64,000 nucleotides of DNA from JACCZH01 sp963729445. Lineage in GTDB: Bacteria > Chloroflexota > Chloroflexia > Thermomicrobiales > CFX8. The notes beneath the pieces were generated by a model. That model was not told where the DNA came from and ran no database searches. It saw only the letters and a list, made by a program, of their open reading frames with translations. Location of the stretch: positions 1-64,000 of the forward strand of contig CAVSNU010000002.1 of assembly GCA_963729445.1 (NCBI GenBank), read 5' to 3'. Positions 28,012-37,038 of the stretch are shown here, piece by piece; position 1 is the stretch's first letter; every line of letters begins with the position of its first letter. The position numbers were made by a program, and so were the translations under genes.

Positions 28012-29357
28012 CTTGAACTCCGCTTAGATTTGGCTCGCAGCGTGGGCCAGCCAATAGCGGCCCCTGCGAAGATCATCCCGGCGCCGTAGACCAGATATAT
28101 CGCGGCGCGTCTGAGTTCAACCGCCTCAGAATCATCCGTACGCTCTAAGGATATGAAGACGGGGTCGCGCGGCTCCTGCTGGAAATCAAATGCTCCGGCA
28201 AACGAGTTCGCCCGCGCGTCTCGTTCGGCAAGAGGCTCTATGCTCCAGTTCTCTTCGATGAATTTCAGGATAGACGTATGGTCCAACTCGGTGCTGTCAA
28301 TGAACCCCCGGCGCGCGTACGCGCTGACCACGAATGCCGGTACACGGAAGCCATACCCATATTCGTCAACTTGCGGCGGAGGTACATGATCATACCAGCC
28401 CCCCCAGTCATCGTAGGTCACGAAGAACGCCGAACTCTCCCAATGGTCGCTCACCATGAGCGCCTGCACTGCTCTCTTGACGAACCGTTGTCCAACAAGT
28501 GGATCACCGGGCGGGTGTTCGGTCGCGCCCAGCGCGACAACGTAGGAAACGGCCGGTAGAGTACCGTTCTCGAGATCCGTGGAGTATTCAGAAAAGTCCA
28601 CGATCCTGCGCGATAGCTCCGGGTCATCCAGGAATCGATCGAAATTCAACAACGGTACCCACTGTACTTGCGCTGTCGCTTGCGAATGTCCAGTCCGGTT
28701 TCGGAAGTTAACCGTGGGGTCATAGTTCTGCACATAGAACTTCCAGGAGATCCCCCGCTCCTGCAATCGGTCAAAAATCGTTTGAATATCGCCAAAGCCT
28801 CCGGCAGGTACCTGGTTACGTACATTCCCGGGTACGCCCGCCAACGCATACATGCGATTCCAGACGCTTCCTCCACGAGCAGAACTGAAATAGCGATCGA
28901 AAATCACGTATTCATCTGCCAGATTCCAGTAATAGGGCAGGTCACTGTCGTTGTAGTAGCCCATCGTCCGGGTACCGTCTTCATCCAGCTGGTCCAGGGA
29001 GTAGACGAAGCCGTCCATTCTGCCATTATTGAACTGTTGCAAGAAGGTATCCGGACTGTGGTTCAGATCCTGGGTCGACTGGTTGCCCGTGTGAAAGGGT
29101 TCGACACAATTGGAGCGATCTGTGCTGTTCGGGTCGCGCGGCATGCAAGCATCTTCGGGAATGCCATCCGCTCCGGGGTATGTTCCGAAATAGTTGTCGA
29201 ACGTATGGTTAGACTGTATGAGCACGACCAGATGTTCGATGGGCGTTGTAGTCTCCGCCTGAGATGGCTCAGACGCCAGAGTCACCCCCGCGCCCCCAAA
29301 CGCCAGCACTAGTACCACTACGATGCATGCAAGCCGGTGTCGAGTAGGGTAAGTCAT
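28008..29357 (-). CDS. Phospholipase C/acid-phosphatase-type phosphoesterase, membrane-anchored
   Basis: The protein has 449 aa. A signal peptide (RLACIVVVLVLAFGGAGVTL) is followed by IEHLVVLIQSNHTFDNYFGT, YWNLADEYVIFDRYFSSARG, SVWNRMYALAG, SAFFVTYDDWGGWYDHVPPP and DHTSILKFIEENW. HLVVLIQ-N-(R/H)TFDNYFGTYPGADG, YDDWGGWYDHVPPP and DHTSILKFIEENW define the PF04185 phosphoesterase family (phospholipase C and AcpA acid phosphatase). Note SNHTFDNYFG where ENRSFDHYFG is common. A C-terminal helix (AAIYLVYGAGMIFAGAAIGW) anchors it outside the membrane. Its ATG overlaps the stop of the glycosyltransferase gene as ATGA, and its stop overlaps the next start the same way. Substrate unproven: phospholipid or phosphoglycan. 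Confidence 0.87.
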   Translation of the reverse strand: MTYPTRHRLACIVVVLVLAFGGAGVTLASEPSQAETTTPIEHLVVLIQSNHTFDNYFGTYPGADGIPEDACMPRDPNSTDRSNCVEPFHTGNQSTQDLNHSPDTFLQQFNNGRMDGFVYSLDQLDEDGTRTMGYYNDSDLPYYWNLADEYVIFDRYFSSARGGSVWNRMYALAGVPGNVRNQVPAGGFGDIQTIFDRLQERGISWKFYVQNYDPTVNFRNRTGHSQATAQVQWVPLLNFDRFLDDPELSRRIVDFSEYSTDLENGTLPAVSYVVALGATEHPPGDPLVGQRFVKRAVQALMVSDHWESSAFFVTYDDWGGWYDHVPPPQVDEYGYGFRVPAFVVSAYARRGFIDSTELDHTSILKFIEENWSIEPLAERDARANSFAGAFDFQQEPRDPVFISLERTDDSEAVELRRAAIYLVYGAGMIFAGAAIGWPTLRAKSKRSSR

Positions 29358-30961
29358 GGATGAACCTCATAGATAAGGATGATCGGCTTCGTGACGGTAT
29401 TTCCGTCGGATGTACGCACCTGGGCATACTCGCCGTGAACGACCGTACCGTTGTAGCGTCTGAGGTACCGGTCCAGGTTCTCTGAAAAGAAAGTCGACCT
29501 TGAGGCTGAGAAGGAGTCCCAGACGACATAGTGAATATCCGCGTTGCGCAAATGAAGGTCTGGATTGCGGATCGGTTCATACGAGGGGTTGCGATGCAAA
29601 GGGTTCGTACTCACTGACAAGCCCTGTGCTTGTCGATGACCGTAGAACTGGATGACGTTAGCCATGGATGGTCCGATGGTCATGAACCTTGCCCCGACCG
29701 GAGTGTTCGCTCTGATCCAATGGCCGGCCGCGCGACCGTGCGGCATGCCGCCCGAGCCAGCGAGGAGCCGATCCGACTCGAAGGGCTGGATGCGCTGCCA
29801 GCTTGGAACCGCCAAGGTCAGCAAGATGAAGACAACGACAATCGCACGTAGCCAAGAGCCGTTGATGCGTCGGGGATAGAAACGTGAGCCCACCACTGGT
29901 GTCCAGAGGGCAATCGTCCGAGCGGCAAGAATGGCTAATGGCGGAGCGACAGGCAAGAGATATTGCAATCCCTTGACCGGCCAGAGCTGAAAGAACACGA
30001 TCGGTACGATGACCCACGCGACGAGCAGCCGCTCGCGCCATGAACGGTCACGCCTTAACACCCAGAGTCCTAAGACGGCAGCAGCAATGACAAGAAATCC
30101 GATCGCGGGCGGGACCGTAGTTGGATAGAAGGTCCACTCATGATTTGGTCTGCGAAAGAGCTGCCACGCGAGATACTGGCTACTCGTGTCCGAGCCGCCG
30201 CCGCCAGCGAGGATGAGTGATAGCGGGAAAGGCAGCATGACGAGAATCATGCATACCATGGAGAGCAACAATGGCCGAACCCGAATACGGATCTCGGGTG
30301 ACAAGGCGAGGAAGACGTAGATCGCAGCGATGAGGATAATGCTCGTTTCCTTGCCCAGGAAGGTCAGCCCCATCGCTACGCTCGTTGCATAAAGCCACCC
30401 AGCCTGTTGTGTGAGCGCAAACCGTGCCAGGAAGTACAGCGAAAGCGTCGCGAAGAACACCATCGGGCCGTCGAGCAACACTTGCCGGGTGACGATCACG
30501 TGATAGGGCATCACGGCGAGCAGCAAGGCGGCAATCACGCCGGTACGACGGCCGTAGAGCATCTTTCCAAGCTTATAGACGAGGATCACGGTCAAGAGGC
30601 CCATCATGACCGACACTATTCGGCCTACGACATCAATACGGTCATACCCGGTGAAGGGGAACACCAGAGCCAGAACGAACTGGAAAAGGAGCGGGTGCGC
30701 CCGGAAGATCGGGAAAAACTGCGACAGCGTGGCGTCGCCCGCGATGGCTGCCGCCTGGCCCGCGTACACAGCTTCATCACTGTTGAACCCTCGGCTATTC
30801 AGATGGATGAGCCGCATCAGTGTTCCCATGATCAACGCCAGCCCAAGGACTCCATAATCGATGGCCTCTCGAGCCTCCATTCGTGCCCATGCCCGGCTAG
30901 ATGCAGGAACCTCAACGTCCGCAGTTTGGGTTGATGTTGTCTTTGGATGCGTAAGTTCCAC
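29354..30961 (-). CDS. GT39/ArnT-like polyprenyl-phosphate mannosyltransferase
   Basis: The protein has 535 aa. The first luminal loop contains HLNSRGFNSDEAVYAGQAAA, with the acidic DE pair of the GT-C fold (PMT and ArnT families). About ten hydrophobic helices follow, and a C-terminal extracytoplasmic domain (PSMANVIQFYGHRQAQGLSV, YVVWDSFSASRSTFFSENLD). Family members transfer a sugar from a polyprenyl phosphate to protein or lipid on the outer face. The start is a GTG at 30,961, with only a weak ribosome binding site. It is the first gene of a translationally coupled run with the phosphoesterase and Ig-like protein genes. The neighbouring polyprenyl-phosphate-sugar synthase (31,189-33,618) could supply its donor. 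Confidence 0.82.
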   Translation of the reverse strand: MELTHPKTTSTQTADVEVPASSRAWARMEAREAIDYGVLGLALIMGTLMRLIHLNSRGFNSDEAVYAGQAAAIAGDATLSQFFPIFRAHPLLFQFVLALVFPFTGYDRIDVVGRIVSVMMGLLTVILVYKLGKMLYGRRTGVIAALLLAVMPYHVIVTRQVLLDGPMVFFATLSLYFLARFALTQQAGWLYATSVAMGLTFLGKETSIILIAAIYVFLALSPEIRIRVRPLLLSMVCMILVMLPFPLSLILAGGGGSDTSSQYLAWQLFRRPNHEWTFYPTTVPPAIGFLVIAAAVLGLWVLRRDRSWRERLLVAWVIVPIVFFQLWPVKGLQYLLPVAPPLAILAARTIALWTPVVGSRFYPRRINGSWLRAIVVVFILLTLAVPSWQRIQPFESDRLLAGSGGMPHGRAAGHWIRANTPVGARFMTIGPSMANVIQFYGHRQAQGLSVSTNPLHRNPSYEPIRNPDLHLRNADIHYVVWDSFSASRSTFFSENLDRYLRRYNGTVVHGEYAQVRTSDGNTVTKPIILIYEVHP

Positions 30962-31188
30962 AGATAAACAACCTAGTCACTTATGAAGAAGTGTCGGCCA
31001 GTGGGGATCACACCGCGGCGCCACACGATTTGGAACCGCGTTCCCTCGTTATCCTGGTCGTGAAACGCCCTGAGCGGAATTCAGCAAACCAACTCTCCGG
31101 CCCCGCGACTCGCCAGACCTTTCAGCAGAATCTCGGGGGCCGGAGAGCTGTCCCGTACAGCAACACTCGTAAGGTTTTCTCATCCTGT

Positions 31189-33618
31189 CTATGCGTCCGC
31201 AGAAACTCCCAGGGTGTCTGTCGCAGCATCCGAAGGTGACAGCACTCGATTCGCGACGTGCGTCAGGCCGTGCTGGAGATCTGACACAGCTTCGCGAGCC
31301 ATCTCAACGGGTGCCCTCTTGCCGCGTACCGCGACGGTCGCAGGAATCCGGTCTGACCAGTCCATCGTTGTACTGCGAATCAATTCGGCCGGCAGACCAG
31401 AAATCGCCTGTGAGATGATCGTCCGTTCGATTTCACGCAAGTCGTTTCCGTCTGATTGATGGAGGAAACTCTTGATCGAGTCGTAGGGAGGAAAGCCGTA
31501 CGCGTCTTCACAATTACTCATCAGAATCTCGAGTGATTCAGCGCCATCGAGCGACGTCTCACCCTGCCCGCCACGTTCAATCACGAACATGCCCGAGAGC
31601 GTTGCCTGGCGGGCGAGCTTCACGCCGGGGATCAGTTGCTGTACGTGATATTTGGGAGGCGGGACCAGCCACTGGATGACAGCGTTGACCGTCGCCATCG
31701 GCAGACGCGATGCCGCGAGCAAGAGCGCGAAACGGCGGCCTCCGCGTGAGTGCAGGCGGCTCTGTAACGGCAACGTCAGGCGTTGTTTCCGCGACAGAAG
31801 AGGTTGCTTGATCGCCGCCACTGTGTGCTGGCTGATCGTTAATGGCTTGGGGTAGGTGAGCGCTATTCCATCTGGAGAGACCAGGGTAAGGTCATCCGAG
31901 ATGAACGCACCCTTGTCAGTGGCGCGTCGCTGCTGATCCAGCATGCGTAGCAATGTAGTGGTTTTGCCAGTGTCGGTCCGCGCCGTGATGAGATACGCGT
32001 CGTCGCCGAACGCAATGCAGGCGCCATGGACGAGAGCGTAGTCATGTTTGACAAAGGTCCACCGCAGGATCGGCTCGACGACGTTGGTATACAACACGTG
32101 TGGCGATCGGCGAAGCACGGGCGAGGCGATGATGTCGATCGTGTCGCCCATGGCCACATTGATCGCAAAGCCGAAAGGGCCAAACCCTTCGTCATAGACG
32201 AGATGACGTTCACTACCGGGAGTGTTCGTGCCTCGCCGGCGAATCTCGGACTTCTTGCCAATCCTCACGGTCATGCTGGGATGATCCAGCGGCTCAGTCA
32301 TGAGGAAGCCCTCAAGCTCCGGCAGCCTGACCTCTGAGCGCACCGTGATGATGCCGTGAATGCTGTAATCGAACGTTTTCGCATCCAACGCCAATGTACG
32401 TTTCCTTCCCCAGATCCAAGAATCTGAAACGACATACCGGACAACTGACAAGATAAGGAGTGACAGCAGCGTGGAGACCGCGTAGTGAATGGCGAGCACG
32501 CTGGTTAGCACGAAGATCAACGGACCACGAACCAGGAGCGCCGTATTGTTCACTCCAAGGAACATGAGCAGTCTGCTCCGTTGGGTCCTCCTGCTGGAGC
32601 GTCCGCCAAACACCCAGGACTCCGTCAACCCAAAGTTCCACAGCGAGGATCCCTGTGTCGCTAGCGCGACGGAGATGAGATAGTGGAGGCCCACGAGCTC
32701 GGTCAGCATGGTCAGCAACAGCAGGTTGACAATAATCCCAGAAGCCCCTACCGACGCGAACCGCGCAAACCTCATCGTGCCCTCACCGAAGCGAAGTTCG
32801 AGAAGGTGGGACAAGTACCGGAACCCCTCTCTCAGGGAAGCCTTGCTCTCCTCTGCAGTTCGTTCGGCGAAGCGGTAGGCGACCTCGGCGCGGCTCAGGC
32901 TCGGGTGTCGCACCAGAATCTCAAGCAGTATCTTGAACCCGCGCGGATGAAGGCCATCGATGTCTAATGCATCCCTGCGGACGATGAAGAACCCGCTCAT
33001 CGGATCCGTTACTGTGGCTAACGGCCGGTGAAAGAGCGCTTTCGCAGCGGTGGTTGTGCCTCGGGAGATAGCGGAACGCACGACGTTGAGGCCGTCGGCT
33101 TCTCCGCTTTCGCAATACCGGCTGGCAACGCCTACGTCGACGTTCTCGTCTCTTACCTTCGCGAGCAACGTTGGGATCGCTTCAGGTGGATGCTGAAGAT
33201 CAGCGTCCATGACGCACGACCATGTACCTCGCGAGGCACGTAGACCTTCCACCACCGCACCGCCAAGCCCACCATCTCGCTGGCCGGCTGGCCGATGGAT
33301 GACAGTGATGTCACAACTCGCCCAGGATCTGGCCCGTTCGATTGCTGCGACGGTCTGATTATCGTCACTGTCATCGATGAAGATCATCTCCAACAGGTCA
33401 GCTCCCGCCGCACGTTCCACGCGACTGACGAGTGGAGTTATGTTGGCAGCTTCGTGCCGTGTCGGAACGATCACTGACAGCCGGTCCTGTCTGTGTTCCC
33501 CTAACCCCGGAGCTAAAGATGGGCCTGCCGTTTCCTCTACTCTTATGTCTATGTCACGCTGAGTTCGTTCAGTCAGTTGGGCTATCGGCGCGGCGTCTTG
33601 GTGCTGAACGCGTTCCAT
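31189..33618 (-). CDS. GT2 (DPM1-like) - GtrA - HprK-like three-part fusion protein
   Basis: The protein has 809 aa. GGAGG lies six bases upstream of the ATG. Residues 47-270 are a GT2 domain: LSVIVPTRHEAANITPLVSR, FIDDSDDNQT, and DADLQHPPEAIP carrying the DxD. It resembles polyprenyl-phosphate mannose synthases. Residues 282-405 are a GtrA-type four-helix membrane domain (FARFASVGASGIIVNLLLLT, SSLWNFGLTESWVFG). Residues 500-720 resemble HPr kinase/phosphatase-type P-loop proteins: HGACIAFGDDAYLITARTDT with Walker A TDTGKTT (Lys552) and FISDDLTLV as a Walker B-like segment. GT2 plus GtrA fusions are known in prokaryotes. I do not recall the additional kinase-like domain. It may couple sugar-lipid synthesis to phosphorylation; this is inference. 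Confidence 0.82.
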   Translation of the reverse strand: MERVQHQDAAPIAQLTERTQRDIDIRVEETAGPSLAPGLGEHRQDRLSVIVPTRHEAANITPLVSRVERAAGADLLEMIFIDDSDDNQTVAAIERARSWASCDITVIHRPAGQRDGGLGGAVVEGLRASRGTWSCVMDADLQHPPEAIPTLLAKVRDENVDVGVASRYCESGEADGLNVVRSAISRGTTTAAKALFHRPLATVTDPMSGFFIVRRDALDIDGLHPRGFKILLEILVRHPSLSRAEVAYRFAERTAEESKASLREGFRYLSHLLELRFGEGTMRFARFASVGASGIIVNLLLLTMLTELVGLHYLISVALATQGSSLWNFGLTESWVFGGRSSRRTQRSRLLMFLGVNNTALLVRGPLIFVLTSVLAIHYAVSTLLSLLILSVVRYVVSDSWIWGRKRTLALDAKTFDYSIHGIITVRSEVRLPELEGFLMTEPLDHPSMTVRIGKKSEIRRRGTNTPGSERHLVYDEGFGPFGFAINVAMGDTIDIIASPVLRRSPHVLYTNVVEPILRWTFVKHDYALVHGACIAFGDDAYLITARTDTGKTTTLLRMLDQQRRATDKGAFISDDLTLVSPDGIALTYPKPLTISQHTVAAIKQPLLSRKQRLTLPLQSRLHSRGGRRFALLLAASRLPMATVNAVIQWLVPPPKYHVQQLIPGVKLARQATLSGMFVIERGGQGETSLDGAESLEILMSNCEDAYGFPPYDSIKSFLHQSDGNDLREIERTIISQAISGLPAELIRSTTMDWSDRIPATVAVRGKRAPVEMAREAVSDLQHGLTHVANRVLSPSDAATDTLGVSADA

Positions 33619-33997
33619 GATGTGCCTCCGCGTCTTGAGCGCCAGTTGTCTCGTCTGCTCCTTTGACTAAACCGCCTCAACGAGGAAGTCCATGAAAAAT
33701 TGCGCCACGCACCGCATCCCGTTCAGGTGACGATGATGCATCTCCCACTAGACTTTCCCGGGAATCGAGTTGTGATGGGAATGCTACGCTGCATGATGGT
33801 GTGATTTGTGGGATGTTAACGCTGTGCTAATGAAGATGTTGTCATCTGTGGTGTTAACATGTGTAAAGTTGAATTAATTGCATTATCCTTTTAGAGGGGA
33901 GATGTGCATATGCATGCGCTGAACTGCGACAGCGAGGTTGTGTCGACAGTGGCCCCGGGCTGCATATTCGTAGAGGTCGGATCGCGAGATGACGAAC

Positions 33998-34108
33998 CTA
34001 TGCGGTCGTGAGCATCACGACGACAACAATCGCCAATACCATCAGCATCGCTCCGCCCAGGACAAGGCAGCAGGCGAGAAAATCTTTCGTCTCTTGCTGC
34101 CTCATCAT
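33998..34108 (-). CDS. Small membrane protein (36 aa)
   Basis: A minus-strand frame reads MMRQQETKDFLACCLVLGG and then AMLMVLAIVVVVMLTTA before the stop. It has a polar N-terminus and one membrane helix. AGAGGA lies just upstream of the two tandem ATG codons, a good ribosome binding site. It stands alone between the GT2 fusion gene and the hsp20 gene. I do not recognise a family. The length, the ribosome binding site and the clean helix support a genuine small protein. Confidence 0.5.
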   Translation of the reverse strand: MMRQQETKDFLACCLVLGGAMLMVLAIVVVVMLTTA

Positions 34109-35196
34109 TCGTCCTCTACACGTGAGATCGCAACGTGACCGTCGTCACAGGCCAGTTCGGCCAATTGTCAGGGCCGAGACATGATAGCAACCAGGCCACC
34201 GACACAGTTGCACGCGACTGTGTCCCAGGAGATGTAAAGACGCAGCGTAGCAACCTGATCGTGAGCCACGAGCCGAGAATGCCATCATATGAAACTCGTC
34301 ATCCACTACGGTGAATCTGTCACTGAATCATGATCGTAGGGGCCAGATACCGTCACCTGTTCCAACAACATCTGTGGTTCACGCCGTCCAGCTACCTCGT
34401 TGTCTTACCAGGCCGCGCTTACAAGCGAGCGCTCGGTCCGACTTCCTTCCCCTTGGAGGCCAGGCCCGTCCAGCCCCTGGACCCGGCAGCCAGTGACCCG
34501 GTCACGGTGGTGGACTGCTGAGCGTCAATCACAGTCATCCTGAGGACACGAAGAGCCTGCTCTGAGCGAGGTCGAGCGGGATCTCCGGCCAGACTCCTGC
34601 GATGCCTGCTCCTGAGCGGAGCCGAAGGGATGGCGGATCTGCAAGACGCCGAAACCGTCACGATGCCACGGAACAGAATGGATTGGACGATTGAGAATCA
34701 CATTCTTTCCTGGCAGCATCGTCGGCTAGGTCAATCATCCCCAAGTGAGCCTGTGAGCTGGAACCACTCACGATACCGTTGTCCACCATTAGCATGTCAC
34801 ATGCTGACTGCGTCAGGCGCTCATCGACCGCATTCGCCCGCAAACGCACACCCTTCCTACATGATTGTGTCCGAGCCCACCACAACTCGTACAGACGGAG
34901 CAGCGCCCTGGAATCTCTGCGTCAATCGACCGAACAACGCTCGCGATGTAAAGGGCAAACTCCTCATTACGCTGCAGACCGGGCGTGGCGGTCCGGCTCG
35001 CTCTCGCTCCCCGTGACCCATCTGGACCAGTCGTCGGCGTCGCCGTTCTCAGGCGTGCTGAATGGTTCTCATGGCCGATGTTTAAGGGCAAAACGGTTAG
35101 GTAGGCTGCAAGAAGGATGGTCGGAGAAGCGAAGCAACTTCCCCGGCTCTAGCGCTAGTGGAATTCGCATTGACCGTATCTATCGGGAGGCCCGTA
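34109..35196. other. Intergenic region of about 1.1 kb
   Basis: I see no convincing gene. The only structure noted is the TCATCCTGAG-type dispersed repeat (34,527-34,640). The region ends in the ribosome binding site GGGAGG (35,185-35,190) of the hsp20 gene. Confidence 0.4.
34527..34640. repeat. Dispersed-repeat-like segment (TCATCCTGAG type)
   Basis: The segment contains CAGTCATCCTGAGGACACGA, GAGCGAGGTCGAGCGGGATC and GCTCCTGAGCGGAGCCGAAG, ending GGATGGCGGATCT. This resembles the TCATCCTGAGCGAAGCGAAGGATCTC-type dispersed repeat common in intergenic regions of Chloroflexota and other bacteria. Two partly inverted copies appear, bounded by GGATCTCC-like and GCGGATCT ends. Only one locus exists in this window, so dispersal cannot be shown here. 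Confidence 0.45.
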
Positions 35197-35718
35197 ATGG
35201 TAATGCAGAGACAAGGGAACACTCAGGACGCCGCAGCCCTCCGAACGCTGATGGACCGAATGTTCGACCCCGCCATTCTCCGGCCGTTTACGGCCTTGTC
35301 GGCATTGACAGAACCCGAGAGTCTACCGATTGATGTCTCCCAGACTGACGATGCCTACGTCGTGAAGGCCGAAATGCCGGGTGTCAAACCAGAAGATGTA
35401 CAGATCACCATCCACGGCAACACGGTGTCGATACGAGGCGAAGTGAGGCAGGAAGAAGAGCGGCAGGATCAGCGCTACCTGGTCCGCGAGCGACGCATGG
35501 GTACGTACTTTCGCACATTCACGCTCCCTACGGCCGTCGATCCTGACAGGGCCGAGGCGAACTTTGACAATGGCGTCTTAACGCTCACGATCCCGAAGAG
35601 TGAAGCCGCCAAGCCCAAGCGGGTCAAGGTCAGAAGCAACACGCCAATGCTTCAAGAGGAGGCAAGTCCTCAGACGACGAACGTACAGGCGACCGCAGAC
35701 GCGACCGCGCAACCGTAA
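35197..35718 (+). CDS. Small heat shock protein Hsp20 (IbpA/HspA family)
   Basis: The protein has 173 aa. I place the start at the ATG at 35,197 because GGGAGG lies six bases upstream. It has an alpha-crystallin domain: IDVSQTDDAYVVKAEMPGVK, PEDVQITIHGNTVSIRGEV and the closing motif ANFDNGVLTLTIPKSE (xGVLxLxIPK), with a short Gln/Thr-rich tail. Hsp20 proteins are ATP-independent holdases that hand unfolded clients to DnaK. The gene stands alone, on the opposite strand to the main chaperone operon, and is followed by a BON-repeat gene. No CIRCE or HAIR element was found upstream. Confidence 0.93.
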   Translation: MVMQRQGNTQDAAALRTLMDRMFDPAILRPFTALSALTEPESLPIDVSQTDDAYVVKAEMPGVKPEDVQITIHGNTVSIRGEVRQEEERQDQRYLVRERRMGTYFRTFTLPTAVDPDRAEANFDNGVLTLTIPKSEAAKPKRVKVRSNTPMLQEEASPQTTNVQATADATAQP

Positions 35719-35915
35719 CTGGACGGCCTGACGAGCGAATACCTCCTTCGTGTTGATCTCGCGAAGAGCTGGTCGCTGAGCAGCATGAGTTATGGCCTCC
35801 CCATCGAATCCCGTCGCGCCAGCGAACCAACGGAGGTTCAGAGCATCTTGAGCTGCTCGGTCTTCTGGTGACTATACGGTGAAGTTACTGACTTCTTGAT
35901 ACAGGGAGATGATGA

Positions 35916-36596
35916 ATGGCCACTGAGACAGAGACCTTTACCGACGAACAGATTCATCGCGAGGTACTCGAAGAGCTTCGGTGGGATGCCCGGGTTCAAC
36001 CCAACGAGATCGGCGTTGCAGTGAAAGACGGCATCGTCACTCTCACCGGGTGGGTCGACTCCTACGCCAAGAAGTGGGCCGCCGAAGAGGCAGCTCACCG
36101 CGTACGTGGCGTTAAAGCGGTAGTCAACGATATCGAGGTGAAGTTACCAGGATCGGCCGAGCGCACTGATGATGAGATAGCGGCCGCGGTTGTGCGCGCG
36201 TTGGAGATGGACGCGCTCATACCGATTGAGAACCTGGAGGTTACTGTCTCGAACGGATGGGTGACTCTACGAGGTGAGGTCGAATGGCAGTACCAGAAGA
36301 TTGATGCCGAGCGAGTCGTTCGCAGACTAACGGGAGTTCGCGGCGTGACCAACCTGATCACAGTCCGTCCGCGTTCGAAACTCTCTCCCGAAGAGCTGAA
36401 GAAGAGGATCGAAGAGGCACTGGTACGCAACGCACAGGCGGACGCCGAACGTATCAACGTTGAAGTCGCCGGCGACAAGGTCATTTTGACGGGCACCGTG
36501 CGTGCGTGGGCGGAGAAAAAAGAGGCGGAACGCGTCGCATGGTCGTTCCCCGGAGTCACATCCGTGGAGAATCGTATCGTCGTCAAGCTTCCCTAG
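35916..36596 (+). CDS. Triple BON domain protein
   Basis: The protein has 226 aa. Three BON domains follow one another at about residues 8-78, 82-150 and 155-226: WDARVQPNEIGVAVKDGIVT / LTGWVDSYAKKWAAEEAAHR, IENLEVTVSNGWVTLRGEVE and ADAERINVEVAGDKVILTGT. Each ends in V-G-V-x-x-V-x-N-x-I-V. BON domains are thought to bind membranes or ligands; OsmY is the osmotic and stress example. There is no signal peptide, so it is probably cytoplasmic. GGGAGA precedes the start. It lies between the hsp20 and PRC-barrel/BON genes, a stress context. Confidence 0.9.
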   Translation: MATETETFTDEQIHREVLEELRWDARVQPNEIGVAVKDGIVTLTGWVDSYAKKWAAEEAAHRVRGVKAVVNDIEVKLPGSAERTDDEIAAAVVRALEMDALIPIENLEVTVSNGWVTLRGEVEWQYQKIDAERVVRRLTGVRGVTNLITVRPRSKLSPEELKKRIEEALVRNAQADAERINVEVAGDKVILTGTVRAWAEKKEAERVAWSFPGVTSVENRIVVKLP

Positions 36597-37038
36597 CTCA
36601 CAACGAACATCGGGTTCATACCCCGCGCCTTTGCTCCTCGTTCGAATCGTAGGAGGCACGGTTGGCGACAGGTAGGGACGGATTGCGAGCCACACACGGC
36701 CCGGATCGAGACCCTTGAGGATTTCGACCTTTGCGATGTCCATGACGTACATTCACGCGTTCGCTTTCTCCCCAACCGTGCCTGCTTTCGACGATCACCC
36801 GGAGCACGCTGTCAGGTACGAAATGACATACTCCAGCCTCATTCCTTCTGCCTCACCGCAGTTCAGGCTGTAGCGTCTTGCCGGATCTCAATCGCTCGCG
36901 AGCGGTCGAGGGGCGATCGTCACACTGAGGAAACAGCGTGACAGACCTCAATGGAGTATCGCAATAGCTGGAGTCTCTGCTGCCTTCAATAGTCCAAACG
37001 ATGCTTACGACTGTCGTACGTGTTGGGAGCAAATCGGC
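36597..37038. other. Intergenic region, nothing convincing
   Basis: These 440 bases between two BON-type genes contain no supported gene. A minus-strand frame (MDIAKVEILKGLDPGRVWLA) is short, lacks a clear ribosome binding site and has no recognised motif. GGGAG lies 11 bases before the next start. Confidence 0.4.

Noticed and set aside
35040..35196. Heat-shock operator upstream of the first hsp20 gene
   Set aside because: No CIRCE- or HAIR-like inverted repeat is visible.
36597..36810. Minus-strand frame starting MDIAKVEILKGLDPGRVWLA
   Set aside because: It is short, has no good ribosome binding site, no recognised motif, and the overlap with the BON gene end makes it doubtful.
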